Of a DNA stretch of 64,000 nt, positions 49,611-61,022 are shown piece after piece. The position numbers and the translations under genes were made by a program. The notes under the pieces are model-generated. The model was not told where the DNA came from. It saw only the letters and a list, made by a program, of their open reading frames with translations, and did not search any database. How positions within the stretch are numbered: the first letter of the stretch is position 1; each line of letters opens with the position of its first letter. Source of the stretch: Paralithodes platypus (Eukaryota > Arthropoda > Malacostraca > Decapoda > Lithodidae); assembly GCA_032716605.1 (NCBI GenBank), contig CM064571.1, positions 17,973,862 to 18,037,861 of the forward strand. The letters run 5' to 3'.

Positions 49611-49845
49611 TTAACCCCTTCAGACTCATATGACGCAGAGGTTGCCAGATTAGCAATAAGAAATAGAGTTCTCTCACTCTTATAATTACCTCTCCAAAAT
49701 TAGTTTTCTGCCCACAGCTAACTCAAAGACAACTGCAGAGGTTGAAGTAACTAAACTAAAGGTTTCTAAATAACCCTGATGGTAACAAAGGCTTTAAAGT
49801 ATCCCTAATCGGCTCAAAATTGCGTCATATGTCGGAGAGGGTTAA
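49611..49845. mobile_element. TTAA-flanked palindromic element
   Basis: From TTAACCCCTTCAGACTCATATGACGC to GCGTCATATGTCGGAGAGGGTTAA (given in parts: TTAACCCCTTCAGACTC, ATATGACGC; GCGTCATAT, GGAGAGGGTTAA). A distinct interior from MITE-2; 235 bp. Confidence 0.7.
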
Positions 49846-49975
49846 CTGAGAGGTAGGAGTCACTCAAATCCACCTCCCCTCTCTCACACACACCCACCAA
49901 GATGCTCATACTGTAGATTATACTAACTTAGGCAAGTCCCAACATTTCTTAACTCCTTGAGGATTATGATACGCT

Positions 49976-50893
49976 TTAAGGGGGTAGTGCTCTTTTTTTT
50001 TTTTTTTTTTTTCTATGCATTTAATAAATATATTTTTGAGTTTCCTCCCTAGACCTCCATCAAGCTTTAACACCTTACGAGCGGCCTATGCGGTTTATTT
50101 ATATGTACCGCCCAGCGGGGTGTTTTTAGCCAAAATAGGGCTGTTTACGTGATCATTTTCATGCCTAAATAAGACCCAGAACGTAAAACAAGTATCTATC
50201 CCTGAAAGGGCATAAACAGAGCTTTCGAATGACACCATAACGATCCTTTTATGATGGCTAGTTTTCTTGCAATAACCGTGCAACGCGAGTGCAAAAAGCA
50301 TGTAATTAGGCACTTTCCCCTTACAATTCCGTATATAGAGAGGGAGGGAGGAGGTGGGATTCGTGTCAGTAGGTTCGCCGCGGTGGTCTGGAGCAGTCAT
50401 ACGCTCGCTACTCTCCTGCCACCACTTGTCTCTCTCTCTCAGCAACATTACGTGCTGAAATTGCCACACGACCTATGTCGAGCGCCGCCACATAGTCCAG
50501 CTTTATTTAACTCGACTTATGTTGCTCGCCCCTAATTAAGGGTTAAAAAAACACCTAGAACCCCTTTTAAGATAATTTTTTACATTTTTCGGTAGTAAAT
50601 GTCCTGGCCAAAGGCCGGTTTCTTCTAAAATTACAGGCTCGCGGTAAGGTTAATCGACACCTAAATGGCACGTAAGGTCTTAATATTGACAAAGAAATGG
50701 GGCAAAAGGTCTCAAAATCGCCAAACTAACAGGATGAAGGTCTTAAAATGTCAAAATTTATATCTTTCAGTAGATCCTCTGGAAAAAAGGGAAACTAGGC
50801 CTGTGTATCCAGCTCAGTACCAGTACTTGCACTGCTGCTAAACATAAGGGAGAAGGGGGTCCATAAAAAGCGAGTACAGTACTACCTCCTTAA
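49976..50893 (+). mobile_element. MITE-1 nested in MITE-2 and containing MITE-3
   Basis: TTAA at both ends, starting TTAAGGGGGTAGTGCTC and ending GTACTACCTCCTTAA. The interior is MITE-1 (GTTTCCTCCCTAGACCTCC, GGCCAAAGGCCGG), split by the 480-bp MITE-3 at TTAA. A T-run of 22 lies at about 49991. Confidence 0.8.
50067..50546 (+). mobile_element. MITE-3 nested in MITE-1
   Basis: Starts TTAACACCTTACGAGCGG and ends GCCCCTAATTAAGGGTTAA. Shares CCCAGCGGG, TTTCATGCCTAAA, CTGAAAGGGC and GAATGACACC with 26974-27449. The 94- and 124-codon ORFs inside have no recognised family. Confidence 0.8.
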
Positions 50894-51711
50894 TAGTTTA
50901 TTCTGGCAGTTATTGAACAAAATTACCCGATATTCAGCTTAGGAAGAACTTGTGGGAGCAGGAATGAATTGAGAAGGTTTATACCCCTTTGATTCCTAGA
51001 GATCTCTCCTAAATTATAATGTAATATTTGCAAAATAAACAAACCAAAACAGGGACACAATTTAGCGACAAAAGAACTTATAATATAAAACTTGCAAAAT
51101 AAACAAACAAAAACTTAGACGAACACTGGCATGATATAGTCAAATGAACGGAATGATATCGAGATCCTTCCTAAATTGCATAAAATAGTCTAATTATAAC
51201 CGTAATATGTGTAGCAATGCGCCGTGAACATACAGCGATTCATATGGAGGTTTCTTTGGAAGTTTGAAACATTACTGCAATAGTGACTCCAGGTGCTTTC
51301 GGCATTAGCTTGTTCTTTCAAATTTTTTAACCAGATGAGTTTTGACTGTGCTTTGATGCATATGTTTAACACCACCAAGTTATTAAATAGTTATATAATC
51401 TCTTTCTCCTGTGTTTTGAGTTGATGCAGTAACTTCTGTTTTACCATGTGTTGAATAAAATGTTTGGGGTCATCACGCTCTGGTTTATTTCCAATAATTT
51501 GGGTGCTTGTTGTAAAGAGAAAAGTTTTAGTTATATTATGTACCACTCTAATGCTGAATTCAGTTATTATATACTTATGTTAAGCAAGTCACTATTGTCT
51601 CTTTGTTTCCAGCTGATGGTAAATTGAATTCTGCTTTGTCTCTACATCATATCAATGTCAAGTATTGAGTGATAAGTCTTTAATACCACCATGCACTCCC
51701 TGCTCAAGAGG

Positions 51712-51960
51712 TGCTGTCGTGGTCTAGCGAGCTAAGGCTCTATGCGCTATGTTGGTGACGATTAGCCACGTGAGTTGGAATCTCGGCTATGCTACGACAG
51801 TTTCCAGTGCTATATAGCCATCGGTCGCTTGTGTTGTAGAATTAATTAGAGTTGGGGGAGTTCCCCCAGATAGAATGAATTCATAAGGTTATTCAACCTT
51901 ATTCCTTGCTCAAGAGCGGGGCTAGGCTGGGTGCCCTGATGTTTCAGGGAATTCAGTGGA
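51712..51960 (+). mobile_element. tRNA-like SINE (third family)
   Basis: GTGGTCTAGCGAGCTAAGGC resembles an A box and GAGTTGGAATCTCGGCT a B box. The head is longer than 80 bp, which suggests a tRNA with a long variable arm (Ser/Leu type). A body with GGGGGAGTTCCCCC (a hairpin) follows. Confidence 0.55.
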
Positions 51961-52064
51961 CATTTGCCACAGATTAATAGACCATGCTGCCCACCACAAC
52001 ACTCGTATGCCAATAATGCACACTGGCTGGCCCGAGACTCGAACCCTCAACCTGTCTTAATAGC

Positions 52065-52165
52065 AGAATTTTGGTGTGAGCATCCTAGATTCGAGTCCTT
52101 GGAGTGCCACATGTATTTGTTGATTTCATTAATTGAGTTTAGAAGTAAAGTTGGTTGGTGAAAAA
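52065..52165 (+). mobile_element. SINE-2, 5'-truncated
   Basis: Begins within the tRNA-like head (GATTCGAGTCCTTGGAGTG), then CCACATGTATTTGTTG and the body to TTGGTTGGTGAAAAA. Confidence 0.7.
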
Positions 52166-52802
52166 AAATAATAATTAGGCGAGTGCTCTACCAGCCCTGC
52201 TACGGGCCTATGACTGGGTATTCATAGTTAACACTGTTCCACTACATAATCTCATAGTAACGGAGTAATCAAGGTAAAGTCATGGCAACTTACTGTCAGC
52301 TGGAAATAAACCGACTATAAATTATATGCGTACTGTACTGTGCAAATTGTGCTTTGAATTAAGTGATTTAAAAAGGTTATGTTGATCCAAAACAGTACAA
52401 AGTTGCATGCATTCTAAAGTCATGTAAAACCACTGTTGACAAGGAAAACAATATCAATGCTGGAGGATACAATGTTAAACAAGGTTGAACAAGAATCTAG
52501 CTATGATAAAACCCTGATGGATAAAAGTACTGTATAATACCAGTACTACAGTTGCAACTGTAAATTTATGGCAAGGTAATGTGGGCTAACTTTGGACATT
52601 TCTAGATTTAATGAACCACAGTTGTGGGAAAGTAGCTTGATATTATGGGAACAATTTGTGTGTTAAGGGTTTTCCATAATATCAAGACATTTTCAAAGTT
52701 AGTCCATTTTAAGGTACACAACCAAACTTCGGTACATTGGAAACGGAATCTTTGTGACACCAACAAGTACCTGTACTGAATTTTTATATTCCTATACCCT
52801 GT

Positions 52803-53600
52803 TCCAAATAGGTAGGCCAGAAATAGTAAATCCTAACCTCTGTAACTAAAAAATGGTTAGATAAAATGGGCTGTAAATTTCCACACCTATGCCCTGGCTG
52901 ACCCTTTCCAAGTGGTAGTAGTCGCTTGTGAGTTGTTGTTGTTGTTGACGTTCCCCAAGCTGCCTGGCCGAACAGCCCCGAGTCCCTATGGAAGGCCATG
53001 GCTATGATCAGGCTTTCCCACAGAGCTCTCAAGGAGTGTAGATTGTGTTGTTGGCGTAAGTGATTGTGTGAAATGCAGTCTTCTAGGATGTGAAAAATGG
53101 TATGGGGTGCTGTGTTACATCCCGGGCAGGTATCGTCGATGGAGACATCCAGTCTCTTCTGATAGCTCAGAAGAGCTGCATGGTGCCCACATCTCAGCCT
53201 GACCAGGTGGACTCTGTCCTCGCGAAGAAGGATGGATTTCGGGAGGTCGTGCCTGCAGCTGTGTGTTGTCTATGAGTGATTGGATGGAACAGCGAGAGAT
53301 TTGAGTATGGATGTGCTTCTAGAAGCTAGTTTGGGGTGGGCAGGGAGGGAGAGAAAACAGTATTTGTGTGTGATACCATGTGCTGGGTGTTGTTTTGATA
53401 TTTCTTGGTGTCTGTGGGTGTGTTGCCATGTAGTGTAGTGGGTGGTGTTAGTTTGTGGAGGCTACAGCCAGGAATGGAGTGCCTCTCATGTCCAGATGGT
53501 CTTTGACTTGAGGACTTTGGTTTCTTGATGTAGGTGATCGCTTGTGAGTTATAGAGGTTAATGTTAAAGAGTTTCAGCCTACTTATTTGGAACAAGGTAT
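52803..53600. mobile_element. Foldback R4 split by a LINE insertion
   Basis: The left part (52803-52934) has CTAACCTCTGTAACT and CCTGGCTGACCCTTTCCAAG. The right part (53538-53600) resumes TCGCTTGTGAGTTATAGAGG and ends GCCTACTTATTTGGAAC. Confidence 0.8.
52935..53537 (-). pseudogene. 5'-truncated LINE with RNase H-side C-terminus, 13-bp target duplication
   Basis: The minus strand reads REDRVHLVRLRCGHHAALLS, then a zinc-knuckle-like C-P-G-C-x7-H-x4-H/C segment (DDTCPGCNTAPHTIFHILEDC split here as TCPGCNTAPHTIFH and ILEDC), and LRALWES..FHRDSGLFGQAA. This is the C-terminal region of I/Jockey-like LINE polymerases. Upstream the frame breaks once near PPEIHPSS. The 3' tail is an AAC repeat. The insertion is flanked by identical TCGCTTGTGAGTT (52922-52934 and 53538-53550). 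Confidence 0.85.
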
Positions 53601-53800
53601 AGTGTATCCAAACTGTTCTAAATAAAGTGTGCTATAGAACTAGAGAATGCAAAATGAAGGTACTGCTAGAAAGTATTACCCCAAAACTCATCAAATCAAA
53701 TGTTTTAGGTTCCAAAAATCTGAAATAGTGCTTATTCAGAATGTTAGAAATATATCGAAGTGTGATAGGCCTCGAGGGAGTTGGTTGACGCTTCCAGGTA

Positions 53801-54175
53801 CAGGTCTCCCTCGATTTACGATTGGGTTACGTTCCTGGAAATCCGATCTTAAATAGAAAAATTATATAGCAAACTTTAAAATTAATGTGGTAAATATAGC
53901 AAACTTTAAAATTAATGTGGTAAATACAGAAAATTATATAGCAAACTTTAAAATTAATGTGGTAAATATAAAAAATTATATAGCAAACTTTAAAATTAAT
54001 GTGGTAAATATAGAAAATTATATAGCAAACTTTAAAATGAATGTGGTAAATATAGAAAATTATATAGCAAATTTTAAAATTAATGTGGTAAATGGGGATG
54101 TGTTCTGGGACCAGCCAAAACATTAAAACCTATAAAATATCGTAAATCGGGACATCGGATAGTGAGGGAGACCTG
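53801..54175. mobile_element. TA-flanked Tigger-like MITE with internal minisatellite
   Basis: Termini CAGGTCTCCCTCGATTTACG and GATAGTGAGGGAGACCTG lie between TA dinucleotides. Compared with the 185-bp sister copy at 59164, its middle is enlarged by tandem repeats. Assignment to the pogo/Tigger group rests on the CAGG..CCTCG terminus and the TA target. Confidence 0.7.
53857..54090. repeat. 42-bp minisatellite, ~5.5 copies
   Basis: The unit contains TATATAGCAAACTTTAAAAT and TAATGTGGTAAATA. The sister element at 59164-59348 has one equivalent unit (ATAGTGAACCCTAAAATTAA). Confidence 0.93.
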
Positions 54176-56330
54176 TACTATATTCATATGCTGTACAGTG
54201 GCCTCAAGAAGTCCTGCTCCTCCATGTTACAGCTGTTATGCTCTTATGAAGAAACTGACTTTGTTATGTATGGTGTAGCATAGGTAGTGCAAAGTTTTTA
54301 ACCTGGCAAAGATTCCTTGCATCCTAGATATTGATTATTGGCTGATACATGATACTGACAGAGAGAAAGAAATCTTATTATAATGTCAAACTTGCAAACA
54401 AACAAACCAAAACAGGGATAACACAATATAAAGGCTGCCTGGCCGAACAGCCCCGAGTCCCTAAGGAAGGCCATGGCCACGGTCGGGCTTTCCCACAGGC
54501 CTCTCGTTGTTGTTCACTACATAAATTTAGTAACATTTATTATCTTATTATTATTTCCCAGGAGGTACCGGTAATAAATGTTACTAAATTTTTGTAGTGA
54601 ACACAGATTGTGTGTCTTAGATAATTCAAGTAAAGTCTGTCGTGACTCGATACTCGGGAGTGTAATTAAGTTTTGCCTGGTTAAAAAAGTGCACGACAGT
54701 TCAATATCCAACAGTTAATTGTTCATAGTCAGTAACTTTGGGTATACATTAATCAGGCACATGTTATAGAGAGCGAGATTTGTTGAGGCGGCTGTACGTC
54801 GAGCTTCCTGTTGTTATCTCGGGTGTGTTGCAGATTTTATTGTTCTGAGCCGTGGGGGTACATGTGGGCTTACTTTGGGAATGGACTCTTGGCAACAAAC
54901 CTCATACTGTACCGGTAATTCCCATGTATTCTTTCTAACATACATACTGTACATTCACTTCAAAACTTGGGTCGATGAGAAGTATGGTTTCAGTTGCAGC
55001 TTATCGACAGCTTTTTAGGCAGCTCTGGGCTACCTCACCTCTCAAGTTTAAGATCAGATGGAAGTAGCTAATCCCACGTCTTTCTAGGTCTACCCTTCCA
55101 TACACCTCCCTCCATGTTTACAGACTTGCAGGCACAAATTTGAATTATACACCTCTTGGATGCTGTACATCCCATATATTCCTCTTTCTTTCTCTGAAAC
55201 ATTCAGATAAGTATTTGTTTTTTACATACCAATACCTTTTGTAGCAGTGGACCAGTGGTTATCTTCTTCAAAACAATGCCTGTGCATGATGTACTACCAG
55301 CCAGGGCCCACATGGGGGTGAAAAATAGCAAAACAGTAGTGGAAGTGCTGTCTAGATGAGGGGTTGCCCTGGGTCTGCTCCTTTGGTACTAGTGGTCTCT
55401 CTCCACAAAGTGGAATGAAACATACGGGCATGTCTGAGCAAGCGAGCCTGGAGGCAGTTTCTGAAATGGCCATCCCATTTGGGGAACTTCCCATGGAGCA
55501 AAGTTCATAATACCCTCATTAACATTATACTTTTTATGTATTTCTCTCTTTCACACACATATCAATCTGAATATAGCATGTATCCATTTCAAATAATGAA
55601 ACAATGATGATGAAATAAAAGTTGACCACCAATGAAGTGCCAGTTCAATGTTCAAATGAGCTTCGTCTGTATCCTCACGGCTCTGTTGTGAAATATATCG
55701 AACTGTTGAATCCTCACTGCTCCAGTTTAGCAAAGTTCTCACATACGTGTAAGTGGATTGGAGTATTATGCATTTGTCAATTTATTAATAGCTTCTATGG
55801 AAAGTGAAGGTACTGTAGTTATTAAAATTCATACTAGGAGTAGTATACATACAGTATGTCCACTGATTCGAGATGTATTTGGTTATACTGTATGGAAATA
55901 TTTTGAGTCGAGGTAGCTATTGAAGATCAGTGTAATGAAAAATGTTTTGCATTTGTCCATTTTAATAAAAGAATTATTGGATTAATAAGTATTTTTTCTA
56001 TTTGGACTCTTTCTTTTTCCATTCTCCATTTGGTTAAAGGTATTATCATGCTAAGCTTTATTCTGGCCAACTATAGCACAGATGATACCATTATTATGTG
56101 GTAGTGTTAATTTTGTACTATGTTTCAAAGAAAACTAATAACCACTAATAACAAAATTTAGTTCTTAAATCTATATGTTTAAAAGTGAATTAGATTTTGT
56201 AATAACCATTTATTAAAAAATAAAATAAAGTTTGAAATACAATATATACTGTATATGTATGTTGTAAAATTTGTTTGACCAGACTTTAGCAGAGTTTGAG
56301 GATACCCGGTAATGTGCTGCAGTCTGAGTA
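54176..56330. other. No gene recognised
   Basis: Holds a LINE tail at 54431-54512 and an R5 piece at 54378. A 66-codon minus ORF at 55294-55494 has no known family. A phrase CACGTCTTTCTAGGTCTACC (about 55076) recurs at about 57578 and is probably a retroelement fragment. Confidence 0.45.
54431..54512 (-). mobile_element. LINE 3' tail, same family as 52935
   Basis: Shares GGCTGCCTGGCCGAACAGCC and the AMAFLRDSGLFGQAA reading on -, about 80 bp, heavily 5'-truncated. Confidence 0.7.
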
Positions 56331-56844
56331 CAGTTGGTCAAAGTTCCTGCTGACCCACCCTCACTCTGGGGCTTGCAGAATTAGCTGGCAATACTGGTGT
56401 AGTTGCCAATCAGTGGATATAATAACTTGAATATTTAAGCAAATCTACGAACTTTGGGTAAATGTTCGGGATTATACATACCGATGTATGCATTTTTATT
56501 TGAGATAGGCTTACTTTCCCTTGTTTAGTATAGGTTATAATAATAATAATAATAGTTCTTAAAGCTAGCGCATGCTAAGCCAGCTAAGGATAGCCCAATA
56601 AGGCTGATTAGGCGTATTTCCATTGGGGTCCTGTACTACTACCCCATCCCCCTTGCTCATGAGGGACGGTAACAACTCCCAAGACGCTAGTCACTATACC
56701 AGCGAGCCGCTAACAATGATATAGCCGAAATCAGATCTACCAATCTCAATCTTTTTAAAACACACCTCCTTCCTACACCAGTATTGCCAGATAATTCTGC
56801 GAGCCCCAGAGCGAGGGTGGGTCAGCTGGAACTTTGACCAACTG
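56331..56844. mobile_element. Tc1/mariner-like foldback element, ~73-bp inverted termini
   Basis: Bounded by TA. The left arm is CAGTTGGTCAAAGTTCC through CTGGCAATACTGGTGTAG. The right arm is CTACACCAGTATTGCCAG through GGAACTTTGACCAACTG. Arms of about 73 bp match with few differences. The 370-bp centre includes an AAT run and, on -, a tRNA-like GGCTCGCTGGTATAGTGACT. Confidence 0.82.
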
Positions 56845-58528
56845 TACATATACAGTACAGTACAATACTATGGTTGAAGCAGTCATTCACCAAATAAAAT
56901 ACCAAACTTCCTCATTCAGCCCTTGGGGTCTAAAAAATAATTCCTCTTTACTTTGAATTATGTATTTATAACTATCTGCATTGTAAATACAGAAAATATT
57001 TTTTATCTCATTTGGTTTTGATACTGCTTTAACCCCCAACAAGCTGGCACATTGGCCTAAATTGATCATTCCCTGCATAATCAAGAGCCAGAGTGTAATA
57101 CAATGATATATCTGTGAAAGTACAGTACTGTAATAGAGCTTTCCAATGACACCTGAATCATCTCTGTATGATGTCTGGTTATCTTGAAAAGGTCGGTCAA
57201 ACTCTCTAAAGATTAGCTGTTTTTGCTATGTTTAATGCTGCAATGGTGCGAGAGAACTTGGTCTTGCACACCAGTTCGCGCCCAGACTTGGTGGGCTCCG
57301 GATGAAGCCCTCCTGCGCTGCTTGCAACAACTTCCCTCGCTCTCAGGCCACATAATAGGTGGATTTCGGTCTCCGTCAGGTGACGTGCGCCGCAGTAATT
57401 GTGTAAAGTGAGGAGCTTGCAACAAAATCTTACCCCAGGTTATACATATACAGTACTTAATTTTTAAGATCAAGTGGTCCACCCAAGGCTTCCGTCTCAA
57501 GTCCTAATGGCAGCTCTATTCAGGGCTGCACCATTTGTCAAGCTTTTAATTTTGAGATCAAATCATAGGACTTTATCCCATGTCTTTCTAGGTCTATCCC
57601 TCCATGTTCACAGACTTGCAGATTTTCACTTCAAATAGGTGTGGCAATGATGTGATGTAGCAAACGTGTGGTACTATTGTCCTCCATGGAAAATTTAGTA
57701 CAATTGTAACAGCCCTCCTATATATATATATATATATATATACTTTAAATGCTGACGGTCCACTTGCACACCCTAATACTACAGATGATGGCACCAGTCT
57801 TAGTTATTCACAAGATTTCAGAAATCCTCAAAAGTGGTAAGCAAAACAACAAAATTTTCACTAACCTGCAGGTAAGGTCTGTATCTATAAACCTTTATGA
57901 TGGCCTGGGCTGTTCGGCCAGGCAGCTTAGGGAACGACGACAACCTTTATGATGGTGAAGGAGGCTGCACCCAGCTATTCCTGAACCACCACTTACCTGG
58001 GTAGCATTCAGTAGTGATAGGTCAATTGTGATACCTATTGAATGCAATTGCTACCAATTCAATGAGTCTGTAATCAGAGCGATCAGTCTGAGAAGCTGAC
58101 TAGCCATGAAATTTGACATAGAGTCATCAAAACAATAAAAAATTAATTCAATTCAATCGCTTGGCCTTTTACCGAACTTAGTTCGTATATTTACAACAAT
58201 TATACTGCTAAATATTGATGCTGAACCCAATATCTTTACAATAATAGCCTTTACCATTCCAAATGAACCTAGAAACTGTAATCTGATATTGCCATTACCA
58301 CTGTTACCATTTGTAACGGATGTCGGAGGTGGCTGACCAACAAATTTAAATCTGTGATTAATGTAATTTGGTATTTATGTACAGTATATACTCAGGCACA
58401 CAAACCCATAGCTGGGGGTGGCCTACTCGAGACACAGCCCAAACAGGGACAACACACACAACACAGACAAATATGACTCCACTGTATTTAAGTATCAAAT
58501 TCATCCAGTATCCTATTCAGGAAGTATA
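56845..58528. other. No gene recognised
   Basis: 57030-57430 starts TTAACCCCCAACAAGC and shares CAATGACACCTGAATC with MITE-3, so it may be a decayed relative. An AT run is at 57720-57741. Confidence 0.45.
57899..57945 (+). mobile_element. LINE 3' tail fragment
   Basis: About 45 bp containing GGGCTGTTCGGCCAGGCAGC and an ACGACGACAAC tail, the same 3' end as at 52935 but on +. Confidence 0.65.
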
Positions 58529-58840
58529 TTAATTGATCTATCTATCTATTGCCAGACGCCTTGAACCCCAAAGGGGTGACCACGAATGAATCCCCTCTAT
58601 GCACCTCTGTCAACCAGTGCCCCTCCTCCCACCCAACACCACTCTCACTCATACACCTCTCAACTCCCATGATCCTTCCACCACATTCTCGGTCTGCGTC
58701 TTCCTCTTTGCCCTTCCACCTCACTCTTGTACACTCTCTTAGTAATTATCTTGCTCACTGTCACCATACTTTCCACATGACTGAACCACCTCATGGCGTT
58801 CCTTTTCACTCTCCAGCACATCCTTTCTCAGCCAATTAAA
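58529..58840 (-). pseudogene. LINE 3'-end remnant (RTE-like) with (ATAG)n tail
   Basis: The minus strand contains ERKRNAMRWFSHVESM, a version of the R-x-R-W-F-G-H-V motif near the C-terminus of many endonuclease/RT LINEs. Later, after frameshifts, it carries GQRGRRRPRMWWKD. The end runs into ATAG repeats, as in elements whose 3' tails are short tandem repeats. Confidence 0.7.
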
Positions 58841-59163
58841 ATTATTTTGGGGTAGCTAGAAATGAGTAAAATAAAAATAAGTTATCTGCCAGACCTATGA
58901 GAGTTCCTTATGGAGCTCAGTGGTCTGGTTAATCTGCTTTACTTACCTTACCTGAAGGTTTGGGTCAGTATCCCTACAGGAGGGATACCTCTACCTACCC
59001 TACCTTTACAGTACCGGGTACACATAAATCACTGGGTGTATTGAGGTGCACACAAGCAGAGTCAGACAAACCACAGTCAAAACAAAACGGGTAAACTTCT
59101 TGCCCAAGGTCTTACAAGGAGGTAGATGTACGGCTGGTCATTCAATAACCCTGGAACCAGATA

Positions 59164-59348
59164 CAGGTCTTTCTCGCTTTACGATTGGGTTGCGTTCTTG
59201 AAAACCCGATATTAAATAGAAAAATCCTATAGTGAACCCTAAAATTAATGGGGTAAATGGGGATGCATTCTCACTTCTCGGACCAGCCAACGCCTAAAAA
59301 CCTGTAATATTATCGTAAATCGGGGCATCGGATAGTGAGGGGAACCAG
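59164..59348. mobile_element. Tigger-like MITE, short form
   Basis: 185 bp, starting CAGGTCTTTCTCGCTTTACG and ending CGGATAGTGAGGGGAACCAG next to AT-rich flanks. It has a single internal unit instead of the expanded array at 53857. Confidence 0.7.
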
Positions 59349-59598
59349 ATACAGTACTCAGAGAAGCTATGGTGTAGCAGCAATCATACCGAATAATTAC
59401 TCTTGTGGTCATAACTTGCCAATTCTTTAAAAATGAAATAAATAAATAAATAAAAAAACTAAAGAAGCCAAAAGTTGTTATACTGAGTAATCATGATATC
59501 TATCAGTTGAAAATGCAATTCAATGCTCTCCATTAGCATGCCTCGGTCACCAGACACCAGCTTATCATGCTACGCAAGTCTCTGTAGTATCCCTGTCC

Positions 59599-59810
59599 TT
59601 AACCTTTTCACTACCAGGTCGTCAGTTTACCTTTTATTATGGCTGAAGTTAGACGGTTTTATGCAGTTGAAAAAAAACTTTCTTAATTCAGAGGGCATAT
59701 TGAGATCATATTTACACCTGTGAGACGAAGAGTTGCATTAAACAATAAAGGAAATTTTCTAATGGTAGCCAGAGTATAAATAAAATACGTCTTGGGTCTC
59801 AAGGGGCTAA
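59599..59810. mobile_element. MITE-2-like
   Basis: From TTAACCTTTTCACTACCAGG to GGTCTCAAGGGGCTAA (mutated TTAA). Keeps GACGGTTTTATGCAGTT. Confidence 0.7.
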
Positions 59811-60330
59811 GCCTGAGATGGTTTGAGAACTGCCGCCATCAGAGTTACATCGTAATTTAAGATGTTTCAAAACCCTACCTTTTGTGTAAGATCTTTGGGA
59901 CAGGAAGTTGTACTTTATGTATGATTGGTGCTTGTCTGCTTATAGTTCTGTGTTCCTCTTATCATTCTCACTTCATCATGGCACATACTCATTATTCTCT
60001 CAACAGGATTGGTTTATTACGCTGTGTTTCAGTAGTGCGGCAACATTAAAGATTTCAACGGAAATAAAGTTATATAAATATTATGTGTTTTAATAATATA
60101 TTTCTTCAAAAGATGTAACTATTTTTAATAACTAAATAAAATAATAATTCAAGTATCTCATAGCCTACCTAAATTTTAAATATTATTTATTATACTCACA
60201 AAATGTACAAACTGGCATTGATGACGTATCATTTGAGTACCGGTAAATGTTTTCTGGTCTTCTATCCTTTCAGTAATTATTTTCCCCATCAGAGTATTAC
60301 TTGTTTTATCCCATTACTGCAAGAGATAGT
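59811..60330. other. No gene recognised
   Basis: AT-rich DNA. The 61-codon ORF at 59908 has no recognised family. One CCGGTA-containing octamer lies at 60238. Confidence 0.5.
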
Positions 60331-60331
60331 A

Positions 60332-60544
60332 CAGTCGCGCTAATAAGTCATGTCTCAGCTGTCATTACGTTTGGCTCGCTCTGTGCTGTATTAATGTCTG
60401 TCAGATGTTGAATAGGGTGGGTAAGTGTAGGAAGGTGTTTGTATATCTCACTCGAAACTAATAAATCAAGTTTTAGATATTGCCGATCACTAATTATTGA
60501 TCAAAATATACAAGGTGCCAAGACATCACTTATTAGGCCGACTG
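60332..60544. mobile_element. MITE-4, best-preserved copy
   Basis: TA-flanked, starting CAGTCGCGCTAATAAGTCAT and ending ATCACTTATTAGGCCGACTG. Closely matches 30067-30282 throughout. Confidence 0.85.
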
Positions 60545-60746
60545 TACACTAGGGCCTATTGAATTGGGTAAAAATTTACCAGAACGTCCCGGACTTCCCA
60601 AATTGACTACGGTAATTCCTTGAATGTGACGATAGTGCGTTGTTATGTGTGCGATTAGTTTGCTTGGGAAACAGATTAACTTGCTCATGTAGTGATGTAC
60701 ACCCTATGTGGTGGATTGTGTTCTTTTATTTCAAAATTTGATTTTA

Positions 60747-61022
60747 TTAAGCGTTATTTCCACATAGCGATTTTGATCGAGTTCTTTTGCTATTATCTTG
60801 TGTCATCCCTGGTTTGGTTTGTTTAGTTTGCAAGTTTTACATTATAATAAATACTGTAATATCTTGATGCAGTTTTATGTTTAGTAATTTCATAATATTG
60901 TTTTGCTAAATCTGCAATACGTTATTTCCACATACGGTAGTGATTTTGATAAGTTTGTTTGTCTTTCTATTGTGGAGTTTCTGGTTTTGGTTGGTTTGTT
61001 TTGCAAGTTTTACATATGAATT
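60747..61022. mobile_element. Two R5 repeats in direct orientation
   Basis: R5 at 60747-60850 and 60915-61020, both ending TTGCAAGTTTTACAT. The second runs directly into the minisatellite downstream of the UTP14-like gene. Confidence 0.75.

Larger units (their letters stand above)
49949..51215. mobile_element. MITE-2 carrying nested elements
   Basis: The left end TTAACTCCTTGAGGATTATG is cut after ACGCTTTAA. The MITE-2 sequence resumes at 50890 with TTAATAGTTTATTCTGGCAG and continues to about 51215, itself interrupted by two R5 pieces (51012-51130). The right terminus has decayed. Confidence 0.75.

Noticed and set aside
55294..55494. 66-codon ORF on - as a conserved exon
   Set aside because: No recognisable family, and it lies among retroelement fragments; left as unassigned.
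57213..57500. 95-codon ORF on - as a gene
   Set aside because: It overlaps a decayed MITE-3-like element and shows no recognised domain.
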